Positions 43,262 through 55,881 of a stretch of 64,000 nucleotides of DNA are shown one piece after another. Numbering within the stretch: the first letter of the stretch is position 1; each line of letters starts with the position of its first letter. Below the pieces are notes generated by a model. That model was not told where the DNA came from, ran no database searches, and saw nothing but the letters and a program-made list of their open reading frames with translations. Source of the DNA: Neptunicoccus cionae (lineage in GTDB: Bacteria; Pseudomonadota; Alphaproteobacteria; Rhodobacterales; Rhodobacteraceae); NCBI RefSeq assembly GCF_002860325.1, contig NZ_PKOJ01000007.1, positions 1 to 64,000 of the forward strand, read 5' to 3'. The translations under genes and the position numbers were made by a program.

Positions 43262-44656
43262 ATGGCCGACACCCAGTTTGATATGATTGTGATAGGCGCA
43301 GGGCCCGGAGGCTATGTCTGTGCGATCCGCGGGGCGCAAAACGGTCTGAAGGTTGCCGTTGTCGAGCGGGAACATCTGGGCGGTATCTGTCTGAACTGGG
43401 GCTGTATCCCCACCAAGGCGCTGTTGCGCTCCTCCGAAGTATTCCACCTGATGCACCGCGCCAAGGAGTTCGGTCTGAAGGCAGAAGGTATTGATTACGA
43501 TCTGGATGCGGTGGTCAAACGCTCTCGCGGGGTGGCCAAACAGCTTTCGGGCGGCGTCGGACATCTTTTAAAGAAGAACAAGGTCACCGTCGTAATGGGC
43601 GCGGCCAAACTTGCCGGTAAAGGTAAGGTTCTGGTGACGAACAATGACGGGGAGCAAACCCTGTCGGCCAAGAATATCGTTGTCGCCACAGGGGCGCGTG
43701 CCCGCGAACTGCCGGGGCTAGAGGCTGATGGCGAACGGGTCTGGACCTATCGTCATGCTCTGAACCCGCCCCATATGCCGAAAAAACTGCTGGTGATCGG
43801 CTCGGGCGCGATTGGCATCGAATTCGCCAGCTTCTTCAATACGCTCGGCTCGGACACAACCGTTGTCGAGGTGATGGACCGTGTGTTGCCGGTAGAAGAC
43901 GAAGAAATCTCCAAACACGCCAAAAAGCAGTTTGAAAAGCAGGGCATGACCATCATGGAGAAATCCACGGTCAAGAAACTGGACCGCGCCAAGGGTAAGG
44001 TCACAGCCCATATCGAAAAAGGCGGTAAGGTCGAAAAGCTGGAATTTGACACGGTCATTTCCGCTGTTGGTATCGTTGGCAATGTCGAGGGGCTGGGTCT
44101 GGAAGAAGCGGGGATCAAGGTGGATCGCACCCATGTAATCACCGATGAATACTGCCGGACGGCTGCGGACGGGGTTTTTGCAATCGGTGATATCGCCGGT
44201 GCGCCGTGGCTTGCCCACAAAGCCAGCCATGAAGGTGTCATGGTGGCTGATCTGGTGGCGGGCAAACATGCCCATCCGGTCAAACCCGAAAGCATAGCAG
44301 GTTGTACCTACTGTCACCCGCAGGTGGCCAGTGTCGGCCTGACCGAAGCCAAGGCCAAAGAAGCAGGCTATGAGGTCAAGGTCGGGCGCTTCCCGTTTAT
44401 CGGCAACGGCAAGGCCATTGCGCTTGGCGAACCCGAGGGCATGGTGAAAACTGTCTTTGATGCCAAAACCGGCGAATTGCTGGGGGCGCATATGGTCGGT
44501 GCGGAAGTGACCGAACTGATTCAGGGCTACGTGGTGGGGCGCCAGTTGGAAACCACCGAGGAAGACCTGATGCAGACGGTCTTCCCCCATCCGACCCTGT
44601 CAGAGATGATGCACGAAAGTGTTCTTGATGCTTACGGTGCGGCGATTCACTTTTAG
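43262..44656 (+). CDS. lpd: Dihydrolipoyl dehydrogenase
   Basis: This 464-residue flavoprotein re-oxidises dihydrolipoamide in 2-oxo acid dehydrogenase complexes. FAD site GAGPGGYVCAIR; redox-active disulfide GGICLNWGCIPTKALL; NAD site GSGAIGIEFASFF; C-terminal His-Glu pair in FPHPTLSEMMHE. A terminator follows 20 bases later, so it is transcribed apart from the katG gene downstream. The nearby lipA (lipoate synthase) is functionally related. Confidence 0.96.
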   Translation: MADTQFDMIVIGAGPGGYVCAIRGAQNGLKVAVVEREHLGGICLNWGCIPTKALLRSSEVFHLMHRAKEFGLKAEGIDYDLDAVVKRSRGVAKQLSGGVGHLLKKNKVTVVMGAAKLAGKGKVLVTNNDGEQTLSAKNIVVATGARARELPGLEADGERVWTYRHALNPPHMPKKLLVIGSGAIGIEFASFFNTLGSDTTVVEVMDRVLPVEDEEISKHAKKQFEKQGMTIMEKSTVKKLDRAKGKVTAHIEKGGKVEKLEFDTVISAVGIVGNVEGLGLEEAGIKVDRTHVITDEYCRTAADGVFAIGDIAGAPWLAHKASHEGVMVADLVAGKHAHPVKPESIAGCTYCHPQVASVGLTEAKAKEAGYEVKVGRFPFIGNGKAIALGEPEGMVKTVFDAKTGELLGAHMVGAEVTELIQGYVVGRQLETTEEDLMQTVFPHPTLSEMMHESVLDAYGAAIHF

Positions 44657-44676
44657 CAAGACAGGCAATTTGTTCT

Positions 44677-44714
44677 GAAAAAGGCGGTTCTGCAGGGCAG
44701 GGCCGCCTTTTTCA
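44677..44714 (+). terminator. Intrinsic terminator after lpd
   Basis: GAAAAAGGCGG (44677-44687) pairs with CCGCCTTTTTC (44703-44713) around a GC-rich loop, giving a stem that ends in a T-run. Confidence 0.85.
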
Positions 44715-44730
44715 TGTGTAAATCTTGGTG

Positions 44731-44767
44731 ATAATTTTTAACTATCAAAAGTATCGTTTAATCAAAC
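44731..44767 (+). promoter_or_regulatory. Candidate OxyR-binding site upstream of katG
   Basis: ATAATTTTTAACTAT (44731-44745) matches the E. coli OxyR half-site ATAGnTnnnAnCTAT at all but one fixed position and keeps the LysR T-N11-A core. A second, weaker T-N11-A element (44753-44767) follows at 22-base spacing, as for an OxyR tetramer. It stands about 115-150 bases before the katG start. No oxyR gene lies in the window. Confidence 0.5.
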
Positions 44768-44860
44768 TTAAACTTCTGAACTGTCTTTGTTAAACAGGCT
44801 TCAGGCAAAATCGGGATCGGTTGTTACAGGACTCAGTAAGGATCGACCGCGAGATTCTAA

Positions 44861-47089
<2,229 letters not shown>

Positions 47090-47115
47090 TTCAGGTCAAT
47101 TCGAAACGATTAAAG

Positions 47116-47146
47116 GGGCAGGGCCGCAAAGCTCTGCCCTTTTTTA
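47116..47146 (+). terminator. Intrinsic terminator after katG
   Basis: GGGCAGGGC (47116-47124) pairs with GCTCTGCCC (47131-47139) with one G-T pair and a CGCAAA loop, followed by TTTTTTA. Confidence 0.88.
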
Positions 47147-47258
47147 TCGTATCGTCCGCGCTTTCCGGTCTGCGCATGGCTGCCATGCGGATTCCCTACT
47201 GCTCCTGTTGCAAATTCGCGATAATATGGGGATAAAGGGGCAACCAAGGAAGGCTCTC

Positions 47259-48212
47259 ATGCGCGATCTGAAAATCCCGTCCCAACGGCATCCCGAAAAA
47301 GCCAAGCGACCCGACAACGCCCAGCCCAAAAAACCGGACTGGATCAGGGTCAAGGCACCGACCTCAAAAGGGTATTTTGAAACCCGCAACATCATGCGCG
47401 AAAACAAGCTCGTCACGGTCTGTGAAGAAGCCGGTTGTCCGAATGTAGGCGAATGCTGGTCACAGGGCCACGCCACCATGATGATCATGGGCGAGGTCTG
47501 TACCCGCGCCTGCACATTCTGCAACATTGCAACCGGAAAGCCGCCGGAAGCACTGGATGTGTTCGAGCCGGGCCGCGTGGCGGCTGCGGTGAAGAAGCTG
47601 GGTCTGAACCATGTGGTGATTACTTCGGTGGACCGCGACGATGTGGAAGACGGCGGGGCAGAGCATTTTGCCCAGACCATCCGCGCCGTGCGAAAACAAT
47701 CGCCTGATACAACGATTGAAATCCTGACACCGGATTTCATCCGCTGCGCCCCTGAAGCGCTGGAAGTGGTGGTTGCGGCCCGTCCGGATGTGTTCAACCA
47801 TAACCTTGAGACGGTCCCGGGGCTCTATCCCGAGGTGCGCCCCGGTGCACGGTATTTCCATTCCCTGCGCCTGTTGCAGCGGGTAAAGGAACTTGATCCG
47901 TCGATGTTTACCAAATCCGGTATTATGGTTGGTCTGGGAGAAGACAAACAGGCCGTGATGCAGGTGATGGATGACATGCGGGCAGCCGACATTGATTTCA
48001 TGACCATCGGCCAGTATTTGCAGCCAACGCCAAAGCACCATGTGCTCGACCGGTTCGTAACGCCGGAAGAATTTGCGACCTATGAAAAGGCGGCCTACGG
48101 CAAGGGGTTCCTGATGGTTTCGGCCACGCCACTGACCCGTTCAAGCTATCACGCGGGGGATGACTTTGCCCGTCTTCGGGAGTCTCGGAACAAGGCGCTG
48201 GGGCTGGCCTGA
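47259..48212 (+). CDS. lipA: Lipoyl synthase
   Basis: 317 residues from ATG 47259, with AAGGAAGG upstream. This radical SAM enzyme inserts sulfur at C6 and C8 of octanoyl groups. The auxiliary cluster is held by [12 protein letters not shown] and the radical SAM cluster by CTRACTFC. The closing [10 protein letters not shown] holds the conserved C-terminal Ser ligand region. An ATG 17 codons upstream is less likely. It serves the same lipoate-dependent complexes as lpd about 2.6 kb away. Confidence 0.97.
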   Translation: MRDLKIPSQRHPEKAKRPDNAQPKKPDWIRVKAPTSKGYFETRNIMRENKLVTVCEEAGCPNVGECWSQGHATMMIMGEVCTRACTFCNIATGKPPEALDVFEPGRVAAAVKKLGLNHVVITSVDRDDVEDGGAEHFAQTIRAVRKQSPDTTIEILTPDFIRCAPEALEVVVAARPDVFNHNLETVPGLYPEVRPGARYFHSLRLLQRVKELDPSMFTKSGIMVGLGEDKQAVMQVMDDMRAADIDFMTIGQYLQPTPKHHVLDRFVTPEEFATYEKAAYGKGFLMVSATPLTRSSYHAGDDFARLRESRNKALGLA

Positions 48213-48257
48213 ACCGGTATTTACCCGGCTATATGAATTCGTTCGTCGCGCGCAGGT

Positions 48258-50773
<2,516 letters not shown>

Positions 50774-50776
50774 TCC

Positions 50777-51946
50777 ATGACACCTGCCGCGCGTTATGCT
50801 GCCGCTATTGAGGTTCTGGACGGTTTCCTTACGGGGGAACCGGCAGAAAAGCTGTTGTCCAACTGGGCGCGGCGCAACCGCTATGCTGGCAGCAAGGATC
50901 GCGCGGCGGTGCGTGACATTGTGTTTGATTCCTTACGCAACCTGAACAGCTTTGCCATCCTGTCCGGTGTCGGGCAGGGGCGGGGTATTGCGCTTGGACA
51001 TTGCATTGCGGCGGGGATCGCACCTGATGAGATTTTCAATGGCGCTGGATATGGTCCTGCGCCACTGGATGAAAGCGAGCGCAACGCGATAGCAGGCGCA
51101 GAAAAAGCGCAATCAGAGGAGTTTGACCTGCCGGAGTGGCTGGTCGAGGTTTTCAAGTCCGATCTTGGAGAAGAAGCACAGGCCAGCGCAGCAGCCCTGC
51201 GCGAGCGGGCACCGGTTGATCTGCGCGTAAACATTGCCAAAACCACGCCGGAGGCTGCGGCCCGTGCGCTGGCGGCGGAGAGTATCCTGACAGAGCCGGT
51301 CACGGGGGTGCCAACTGCGCTGCGGGTTATTGAAAATGCCCGTCGTGTTGCTGGTTCCAAGCCTTACCTGTCCGGTCTGGTGGAACTTCAGGATGCTGCA
51401 TCGCAAGCTCTGGTGCAAATGCTGGAACTGCGAGGCGGCCAGCGCGTGCTTGACTATTGCGCAGGCGGTGGTGGCAAGACACTGGCGATGGCTGCACAGG
51501 AACCCCGCACAAGGCTGTGTGCCTGGGATATCAGTCAGGCCCGTCTGGCGCCTCTGGCGGAACGTGCGAAACGGGCAGGTGCAAAGGTAAAGCTGCTGGC
51601 AGCGAAACCGGTCAAGGCGGAATTCGATCTGGTTCTGGTCGATGCGCCCTGTTCGGGGTCCGGTGCGTGGCGGCGCAACCCTGAAGGCAAATGGCGCTTG
51701 CAACCGGAGGGGCTGGCGTCCTTGCAGAAAACCCAGGCACAGGTCCTGTCCGAAGCAAGCGCACTGGTCGTACCCGGCGGAACGTTGATCTATGCAACCT
51801 GTTCCCTTCTGAAACGGGAAAATATCGAAGTGGTTAACGGCTTTTTAAGCAGTCACAGCGAATATTCGTTGCAAAATTCCCGCAGCTTCTTGCTGGACCG
51901 GCCGGGTGACGGATTTTTTTGTGCGATATTACAAAAACAACTATGA
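50777..51946 (+). CDS. RsmB-type rRNA cytosine-5-methyltransferase
   Basis: This 389-residue SAM-dependent methyltransferase is of the RsmB/NOP (Sun) family. An N-terminal NusB-like region covers about 1-130. The SAM motif is DYCAGGGGKTLAMAA, motif IV is VDAPCSGSGAWRRNP and motif VI is YATCSLLKREN, with both catalytic Cys residues present. Family members make m5C in rRNA, m5C967 of 16S rRNA in E. coli; the exact target here is inferred. It is cotranscribed with guaB. Confidence 0.9.
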   Translation: MTPAARYAAAIEVLDGFLTGEPAEKLLSNWARRNRYAGSKDRAAVRDIVFDSLRNLNSFAILSGVGQGRGIALGHCIAAGIAPDEIFNGAGYGPAPLDESERNAIAGAEKAQSEEFDLPEWLVEVFKSDLGEEAQASAAALRERAPVDLRVNIAKTTPEAAARALAAESILTEPVTGVPTALRVIENARRVAGSKPYLSGLVELQDAASQALVQMLELRGGQRVLDYCAGGGGKTLAMAAQEPRTRLCAWDISQARLAPLAERAKRAGAKVKLLAAKPVKAEFDLVLVDAPCSGSGAWRRNPEGKWRLQPEGLASLQKTQAQVLSEASALVVPGGTLIYATCSLLKRENIEVVNGFLSSHSEYSLQNSRSFLLDRPGDGFFCAILQKQL

Positions 51947-52023
51947 CGTGTATTTGTATTATGATAAGTGTTCTTCTGGGAGAGTGAGTGGTGGGATTTT
52001 GACAGCAACGGCTGGGGGGCTTT

Positions 52024-53802
52024 TTGGCTGTGTTCAAAATTTCGCAATACGTCACGCAAGTGGCGCTTGTCTGGATTGTCGGCTGTAGTTTCGTATTACT
52101 GTGGTTGATGCCGGAACCTGTCGTCTGGTTCGGATTTTTCGCCTTTCTTGCAGGGTTTGCCTTGGTAGTTGCTGCCCGAAGGCAAAGAAAACTATACCGA
52201 CAACACACTGATAAAAATCAAGAAATTGTTTCGGAACTGCCGCAGGACCGGCAGCAGGAAAATCCACCGCCCGAACCAGCCCTTAACCCGATGAGCGAAA
52301 CTCTGGTTGCTGAGAAGATGCAACAGTTGTTTGACAGGCTGCCAATCGCTCTTGTTCAGATCGACTCGCGTGGGCGGGTTGGACAGTCAAACGCTGCAGC
52401 TCGGGAATTCCTGCGTCTTGAACCTGCAGAATCGCCGTTGTTTGCCAGTCTTGTTGAAGGAATGGGGCGCAGCGTATCAACGTGGATTCAATCAGCGCGT
52501 GATCTGCATGAGCCGACAAACCCTGAAATGGTTCAAGTGCGACGCTCCAACGGGGAAGAGATTTTACAGGTGTCTCTGATGCCGCCGCCGGTTGAAGGTC
52601 AGGGCGGAATGATCGCAACTCTGAGCGATGCGACAGAGTTGAAATCACTTGAAGCGCAGTTTGTCCAAAGCCAGAAAATGCAAGCCATTGGCCAGCTTGC
52701 CGGCGGGGTTGCCCATGATTTCAACAATCTGCTGACGGCGATATCAGGTTATTGTGATTTGCTGTTGTTGCGTCATGAGAAAGGCGATCCGGACTACAAC
52801 GATCTTATCCAGATTACCCAGAACGCCAATCGTGCTGCTGCTTTGGTGGGGCAGTTGCTGGCGTTTTCTCGCAAACAAACCATGCAGCCCAAGGTCGTAT
52901 CGGTGAACGAAACCCTGTCCGATCTCACACATCTGCTCAGTCGGTTGTTGGGGGAAAAGGTGCGATTGAACGCAGAGTATGGCAAGGATCTGCCCCGCGC
53001 TTATCTTGACGGCCGCCAGATTGAACAGGTGATCTTGAACCTTGTCGTCAACGCACGAGATGCCATGCCGGACGGAGGGGAAGTCCTTATCAAAAGCGGA
53101 ATGCGCGTGTATGATCGTCCGACCCGCGTCGATCGTGTACTGGTGCCGAAAGGCAAGTATGTTACGATAAGTGTCGCCGACACAGGCTGCGGTATCCCAC
53201 CGGAACATATGGAAAAACTCTTCGAGCCCTTCTTCACAACCAAAGAAACAGGCGAAGGCACGGGGCTGGGGCTGTCCATGGCCTATGGGATCGTTAAGCA
53301 GACGTCGGGATTCATCTTTGCCACCAGCACGGTGGGCGAGGGATCCGAGTTCACTCTGTTGCTGCCAGCCCATGAGGGGCGCGAGAAGGTTGCAGCCGTT
53401 GCCAAGCCGCATCGCCCGAACCTGTCGAAAAGTCTGAACGGGCTGTCGGTTATGCTGGTCGAAGATGAAGCTCCGGTCCGGACCTTCGTGGCCCGCGCAC
53501 TCGCGATGCAAGGAGTGCGTGTGACCGAAGCAGCATCAGCAGAAATTGCCCTTGAAAAGCTTCAGGACACCGATCTCCACATTGATCTGATCGTGTCCGA
53601 TGTGGTGATGCCGGGCATGGACGGGCCCACGTGGGTGGTGAAAGCACAGGAAAGCAGACCGGATGTGAATGTGATTTTCGTCTCCGGCTATGCCGAAGAG
53701 AATTTCACCTCAGAATATGGCGAAATCCCGAACGCACATTTCCTGCCAAAGCCGTTTTCACTCAAACAACTGACAGAAACCGTGCGCGACCTTGCGGCGT
53801 AA
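52024..53802 (+). CDS. cckA: Hybrid sensor histidine kinase, CckA-like
   Basis: This 592-residue protein has two N-terminal transmembrane helices (about 12-33 and 35-56), a PAS-like domain (about 100-195), a HisKA domain with His231 in [17 protein letters not shown], an HATPase domain (about 325-440; [38 protein letters not shown]) and a C-terminal receiver with Asp526 ([12 protein letters not shown]). This is the CckA layout; CckA sends phosphate through ChpT to CtrA, which controls the cell cycle in Caulobacter and motility and gene-transfer agents in Rhodobacteraceae. It has a start at TTG 52024, with GTG 52030 as an alternative, after a GGGGGG run. Confidence 0.85.
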   Translation: MAVFKISQYVTQVALVWIVGCSFVLLWLMPEPVVWFGFFAFLAGFALVVAARRQRKLYRQHTDKNQEIVSELPQDRQQENPPPEPALNPMSETLVAEKMQQLFDRLPIALVQIDSRGRVGQSNAAAREFLRLEPAESPLFASLVEGMGRSVSTWIQSARDLHEPTNPEMVQVRRSNGEEILQVSLMPPPVEGQGGMIATLSDATELKSLEAQFVQSQKMQAIGQLAGGVAHDFNNLLTAISGYCDLLLLRHEKGDPDYNDLIQITQNANRAAALVGQLLAFSRKQTMQPKVVSVNETLSDLTHLLSRLLGEKVRLNAEYGKDLPRAYLDGRQIEQVILNLVVNARDAMPDGGEVLIKSGMRVYDRPTRVDRVLVPKGKYVTISVADTGCGIPPEHMEKLFEPFFTTKETGEGTGLGLSMAYGIVKQTSGFIFATSTVGEGSEFTLLLPAHEGREKVAAVAKPHRPNLSKSLNGLSVMLVEDEAPVRTFVARALAMQGVRVTEAASAEIALEKLQDTDLHIDLIVSDVVMPGMDGPTWVVKAQESRPDVNVIFVSGYAEENFTSEYGEIPNAHFLPKPFSLKQLTETVRDLAA

Positions 53803-53823
53803 AATCGGGTTCTTGTGCGTGGA

Positions 53824-54426
53824 TCAGGGCTCAGGTGCCAGTCGTTCGTAAATCTCGAAGTCTTGTGCATAAGCCTTTTGATATTCGGCGAGAAGTGCAG
53901 GGCTGAGGGTGATTTCCCCCGTCGGGGACTGGTTTGCCCGCCCGAGGGTGAACTGTCGGTTCAGACGGTTCTGCAAAAAGCGGACCAGCCCTTCCATGTC
54001 ATCGTATCGGAACAGATGGGACAGACCCAAGGCACCGTCCTTATCCGACATGAATTTTGCCTGAGAGCCGACACGGGCAAATTCGGGCGGATTGTCAGAC
54101 AGGTAGGCCGCAACAAATTCATCAAAACTGATACCGGCGGTTGAATTGGCCGTACCATTCAATTCTTCACGGGAACGATAGCGGTACCAGCTTCCCAGCC
54201 ATTCCACAGGCTCTCGGATGACGGCAACCGTGTCCGGTTCATCCTTGGTCAAGGTCATAATGAAGGGTTCAAGAAGACGCTGGTACTTCCTGTAGGGTGT
54301 GTGTTTCGCATTCGGTACTTTGGAAATGCGGATGTCACAATTCGGGCCGAGCGCCATTTCGATAGAGGTCGAAGCGGTTTTCGGCGTTGCAAAGAACACC
54401 AGCTTCTCTTTTAGAAATACCATCAT
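53824..54426 (-). CDS. Sulfotransferase-like P-loop protein
   Basis: This 200-residue protein opens with FFATPKTASTSIEMAL, which fits the 5'-phosphosulfate-binding PSB loop of sulfotransferases, and has IREPVEWLGSWYRYR, which fits the 3'-phosphate-binding region. Homologues in Rhodobacteraceae have been labelled gamma-glutamyl kinase, but I see no kinase motif to support that. The acceptor is unknown. It ends 21 bases from cckA, in convergent orientation, and is divergent from recA. Confidence 0.75.
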   Translation of the reverse strand: MMVFLKEKLVFFATPKTASTSIEMALGPNCDIRISKVPNAKHTPYRKYQRLLEPFIMTLTKDEPDTVAVIREPVEWLGSWYRYRSREELNGTANSTAGISFDEFVAAYLSDNPPEFARVGSQAKFMSDKDGALGLSHLFRYDDMEGLVRFLQNRLNRQFTLGRANQSPTGEITLSPALLAEYQKAYAQDFEIYERLAPEP

Positions 54427-54516
54427 GCGGGGTAATTGTCCCTGTTCAACTTAAAACTGCACCTCGTTTACCATTCATAAACATTCATCGCGGATTGTTA
54501 AGTTGAAAGTTTTACT

Positions 54517-54546
54517 TGTAATGTTCCCGTTTTGATCTCATATATG
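54517..54546 (+). promoter_or_regulatory. Candidate recA promoter
   Basis: TTGTAA (54517-54522) and TATATG (54541-54546) are separated by 18 bases and resemble -35 and -10 boxes. The SOS box begins 7 bases downstream, across the expected start of transcription, where LexA would block it. Confidence 0.5.
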
Positions 54547-54552
54547 CTAGGA

Positions 54553-54567
54553 GAACAAGAGGCGAAC
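54553..54567 (+). promoter_or_regulatory. SOS box (LexA operator) of recA, alphaproteobacterial type
   Basis: GAACAAGAGGCGAAC is an exact GAAC-N7-GAAC, the reverse complement of the GTTC-N7-GTTC operator known for alphaproteobacterial LexA. It lies 52 bases before the recA start. A near-match (GTTC-N7-GATC) lies about 30 bases upstream at 54524. Confidence 0.88.
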
Positions 54568-54618
54568 ATCAGCAGCGATTGCCGAGTCTCCGGCGATGTG
54601 AAATAAGGGATGTCAAAG

Positions 54619-55695
54619 ATGGCTACAAACCTACTCGATTTAACTGAAAGACAGTCCATGGATAAGCAAAAAGCACTGGAATCAGCCCTTGGGCAGATCG
54701 AACGTCAGTTCGGCAAAGGCTCTATCATGAAGCTGGGCGCGAATCCTGTGATGGATGTGGAGGCAACCTCTACAGGGTCGATCGGGCTGGATATTGCGCT
54801 AGGGATCGGTGGGATTCCAAAGGGGCGGATTATCGAGATCTATGGTCCTGAAAGCTCCGGTAAGACAACCTTGACATTGCATTGCATCGCGGAAGAACAG
54901 AAAAAAGGCGGGGTTTGCGCCTTTGTGGATGCGGAACATGCGCTGGACCCGACCTACGCCAAGAAATTGGGCGTTGATCTGGACGAGTTGCTGATCTCCC
55001 AGCCGGACGCTGGCGAGCAGGCGCTGGAAATTACCGATACGCTTGTGCGGTCTGGTGCGGTTTCCATGGTCGTGGTCGATTCGGTTGCGGCGCTGACGCC
55101 GAAATCGGAACTTGAAGGGGATATGGGCGACCATCAGGTTGGGGCTCAGGCCCGTTTGATGAGTCAGGCCATGCGCAAGTTGACAGGCTCTATCAGCAAA
55201 TCCAAATGTACCGTGATCTTTATCAACCAGATCCGTATGAAAATCGGCGTGATGTTCGGCTCGCCCGAGACCACTTCCGGTGGGAATGCGCTGAAATTCT
55301 ACGCTTCCGTGCGTCTGGACATCCGCCGCACCGGTGCGATCAAGGATCGCGACGAAGTGGTTGGCAACGCGACCCGTGTCAAGATCGTCAAAAACAAGGT
55401 GGCTCCGCCGTTCAAACAGGCGGAATTCGACATCATGTATGGTGAAGGAATCTCCAAACGGGGTGAACTGGTGGATCTGGGCGTCAAAGCCGGTATCGTT
55501 GAAAAATCGGGCTCCTGGTTCTCTTACGGGGACCAGCGGATCGGGCAGGGGCGGGAAAACGCCAAGAACTTCCTCAAAGAAAATCCACAAGTGGCCTGGG
55601 AGATCGAGGACAAGATTCGCGCCTCCCACGGTCTGGACTTCGATATGCCGAAACCCGCCGCAGACGAAAGCGCGGATGACGTGATTGAAGGTTAA
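54619..55695 (+). CDS. recA: Recombinase RecA
   Basis: 358 residues from ATG 54619, chosen because AAGGG is 9 bases upstream; ATG 54610 touches the ribosome binding site. RecA coats single-stranded DNA for strand exchange and triggers LexA self-cleavage. Motifs: [18 protein letters not shown], Walker [10 protein letters not shown], Walker [10 protein letters not shown], and DNA-binding loops L1 and L2 near [13 protein letters not shown] and [17 protein letters not shown]. The acidic C-terminal tail is present. It has its own SOS box and terminator. Confidence 0.98.
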   Translation: MATNLLDLTERQSMDKQKALESALGQIERQFGKGSIMKLGANPVMDVEATSTGSIGLDIALGIGGIPKGRIIEIYGPESSGKTTLTLHCIAEEQKKGGVCAFVDAEHALDPTYAKKLGVDLDELLISQPDAGEQALEITDTLVRSGAVSMVVVDSVAALTPKSELEGDMGDHQVGAQARLMSQAMRKLTGSISKSKCTVIFINQIRMKIGVMFGSPETTSGGNALKFYASVRLDIRRTGAIKDRDEVVGNATRVKIVKNKVAPPFKQAEFDIMYGEGISKRGELVDLGVKAGIVEKSGSWFSYGDQRIGQGRENAKNFLKENPQVAWEIEDKIRASHGLDFDMPKPAADESADDVIEG

Positions 55696-55705
55696 GATTT
55701 GCCGC

Positions 55706-55751
55706 TTCCGCCGGTGCCTCCGGCGGGAGTATTTGGCGAACATTGAAAACT
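55706..55751. repeat. Intergenic inverted-repeat element, copy B
   Basis: CCGCCGG (55708-55714) and CCGGCGG (55720-55726) form a 7-bp stem, followed by GAGTATTTGGCGAACATTGAAA. The palindrome, the A-T-rich ATATTT/GTATTT block and the trailing GAAAA-type tract resemble the element after pppA (15269-15304), so this looks like a second copy of a dispersed family. Confidence 0.5.
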
Positions 55752-55760
55752 GTTTTTGCG

Positions 55761-55790
55761 GCGCCGCAGGCAATGTCTGCGGCGCTTTGC
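55761..55790 (+). terminator. Intrinsic terminator after recA
   Basis: GCGCCGCAG (55761-55769) pairs with CTGCGGCGC (55777-55785) around GCAATGT, followed by TTTGCG. The T-run is short but the stem is strong. Confidence 0.7.
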
Positions 55791-55881
55791 GTTGGGGCAG
55801 TCCTAAATGGGATGTGGACAGAATGCACAGGCAGGGTATAACCGCCCCTGATAAAATTCCCAAGACTGCAAAGGCATACAC

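Noticed and set aside
53824-54426. Gamma-glutamyl kinase annotation for the gene beside recA
   Set aside because: No amino-acid kinase fold or ProB motif is visible, and 200 residues is too short; the PAPS-like P-loop fits a sulfotransferase better.
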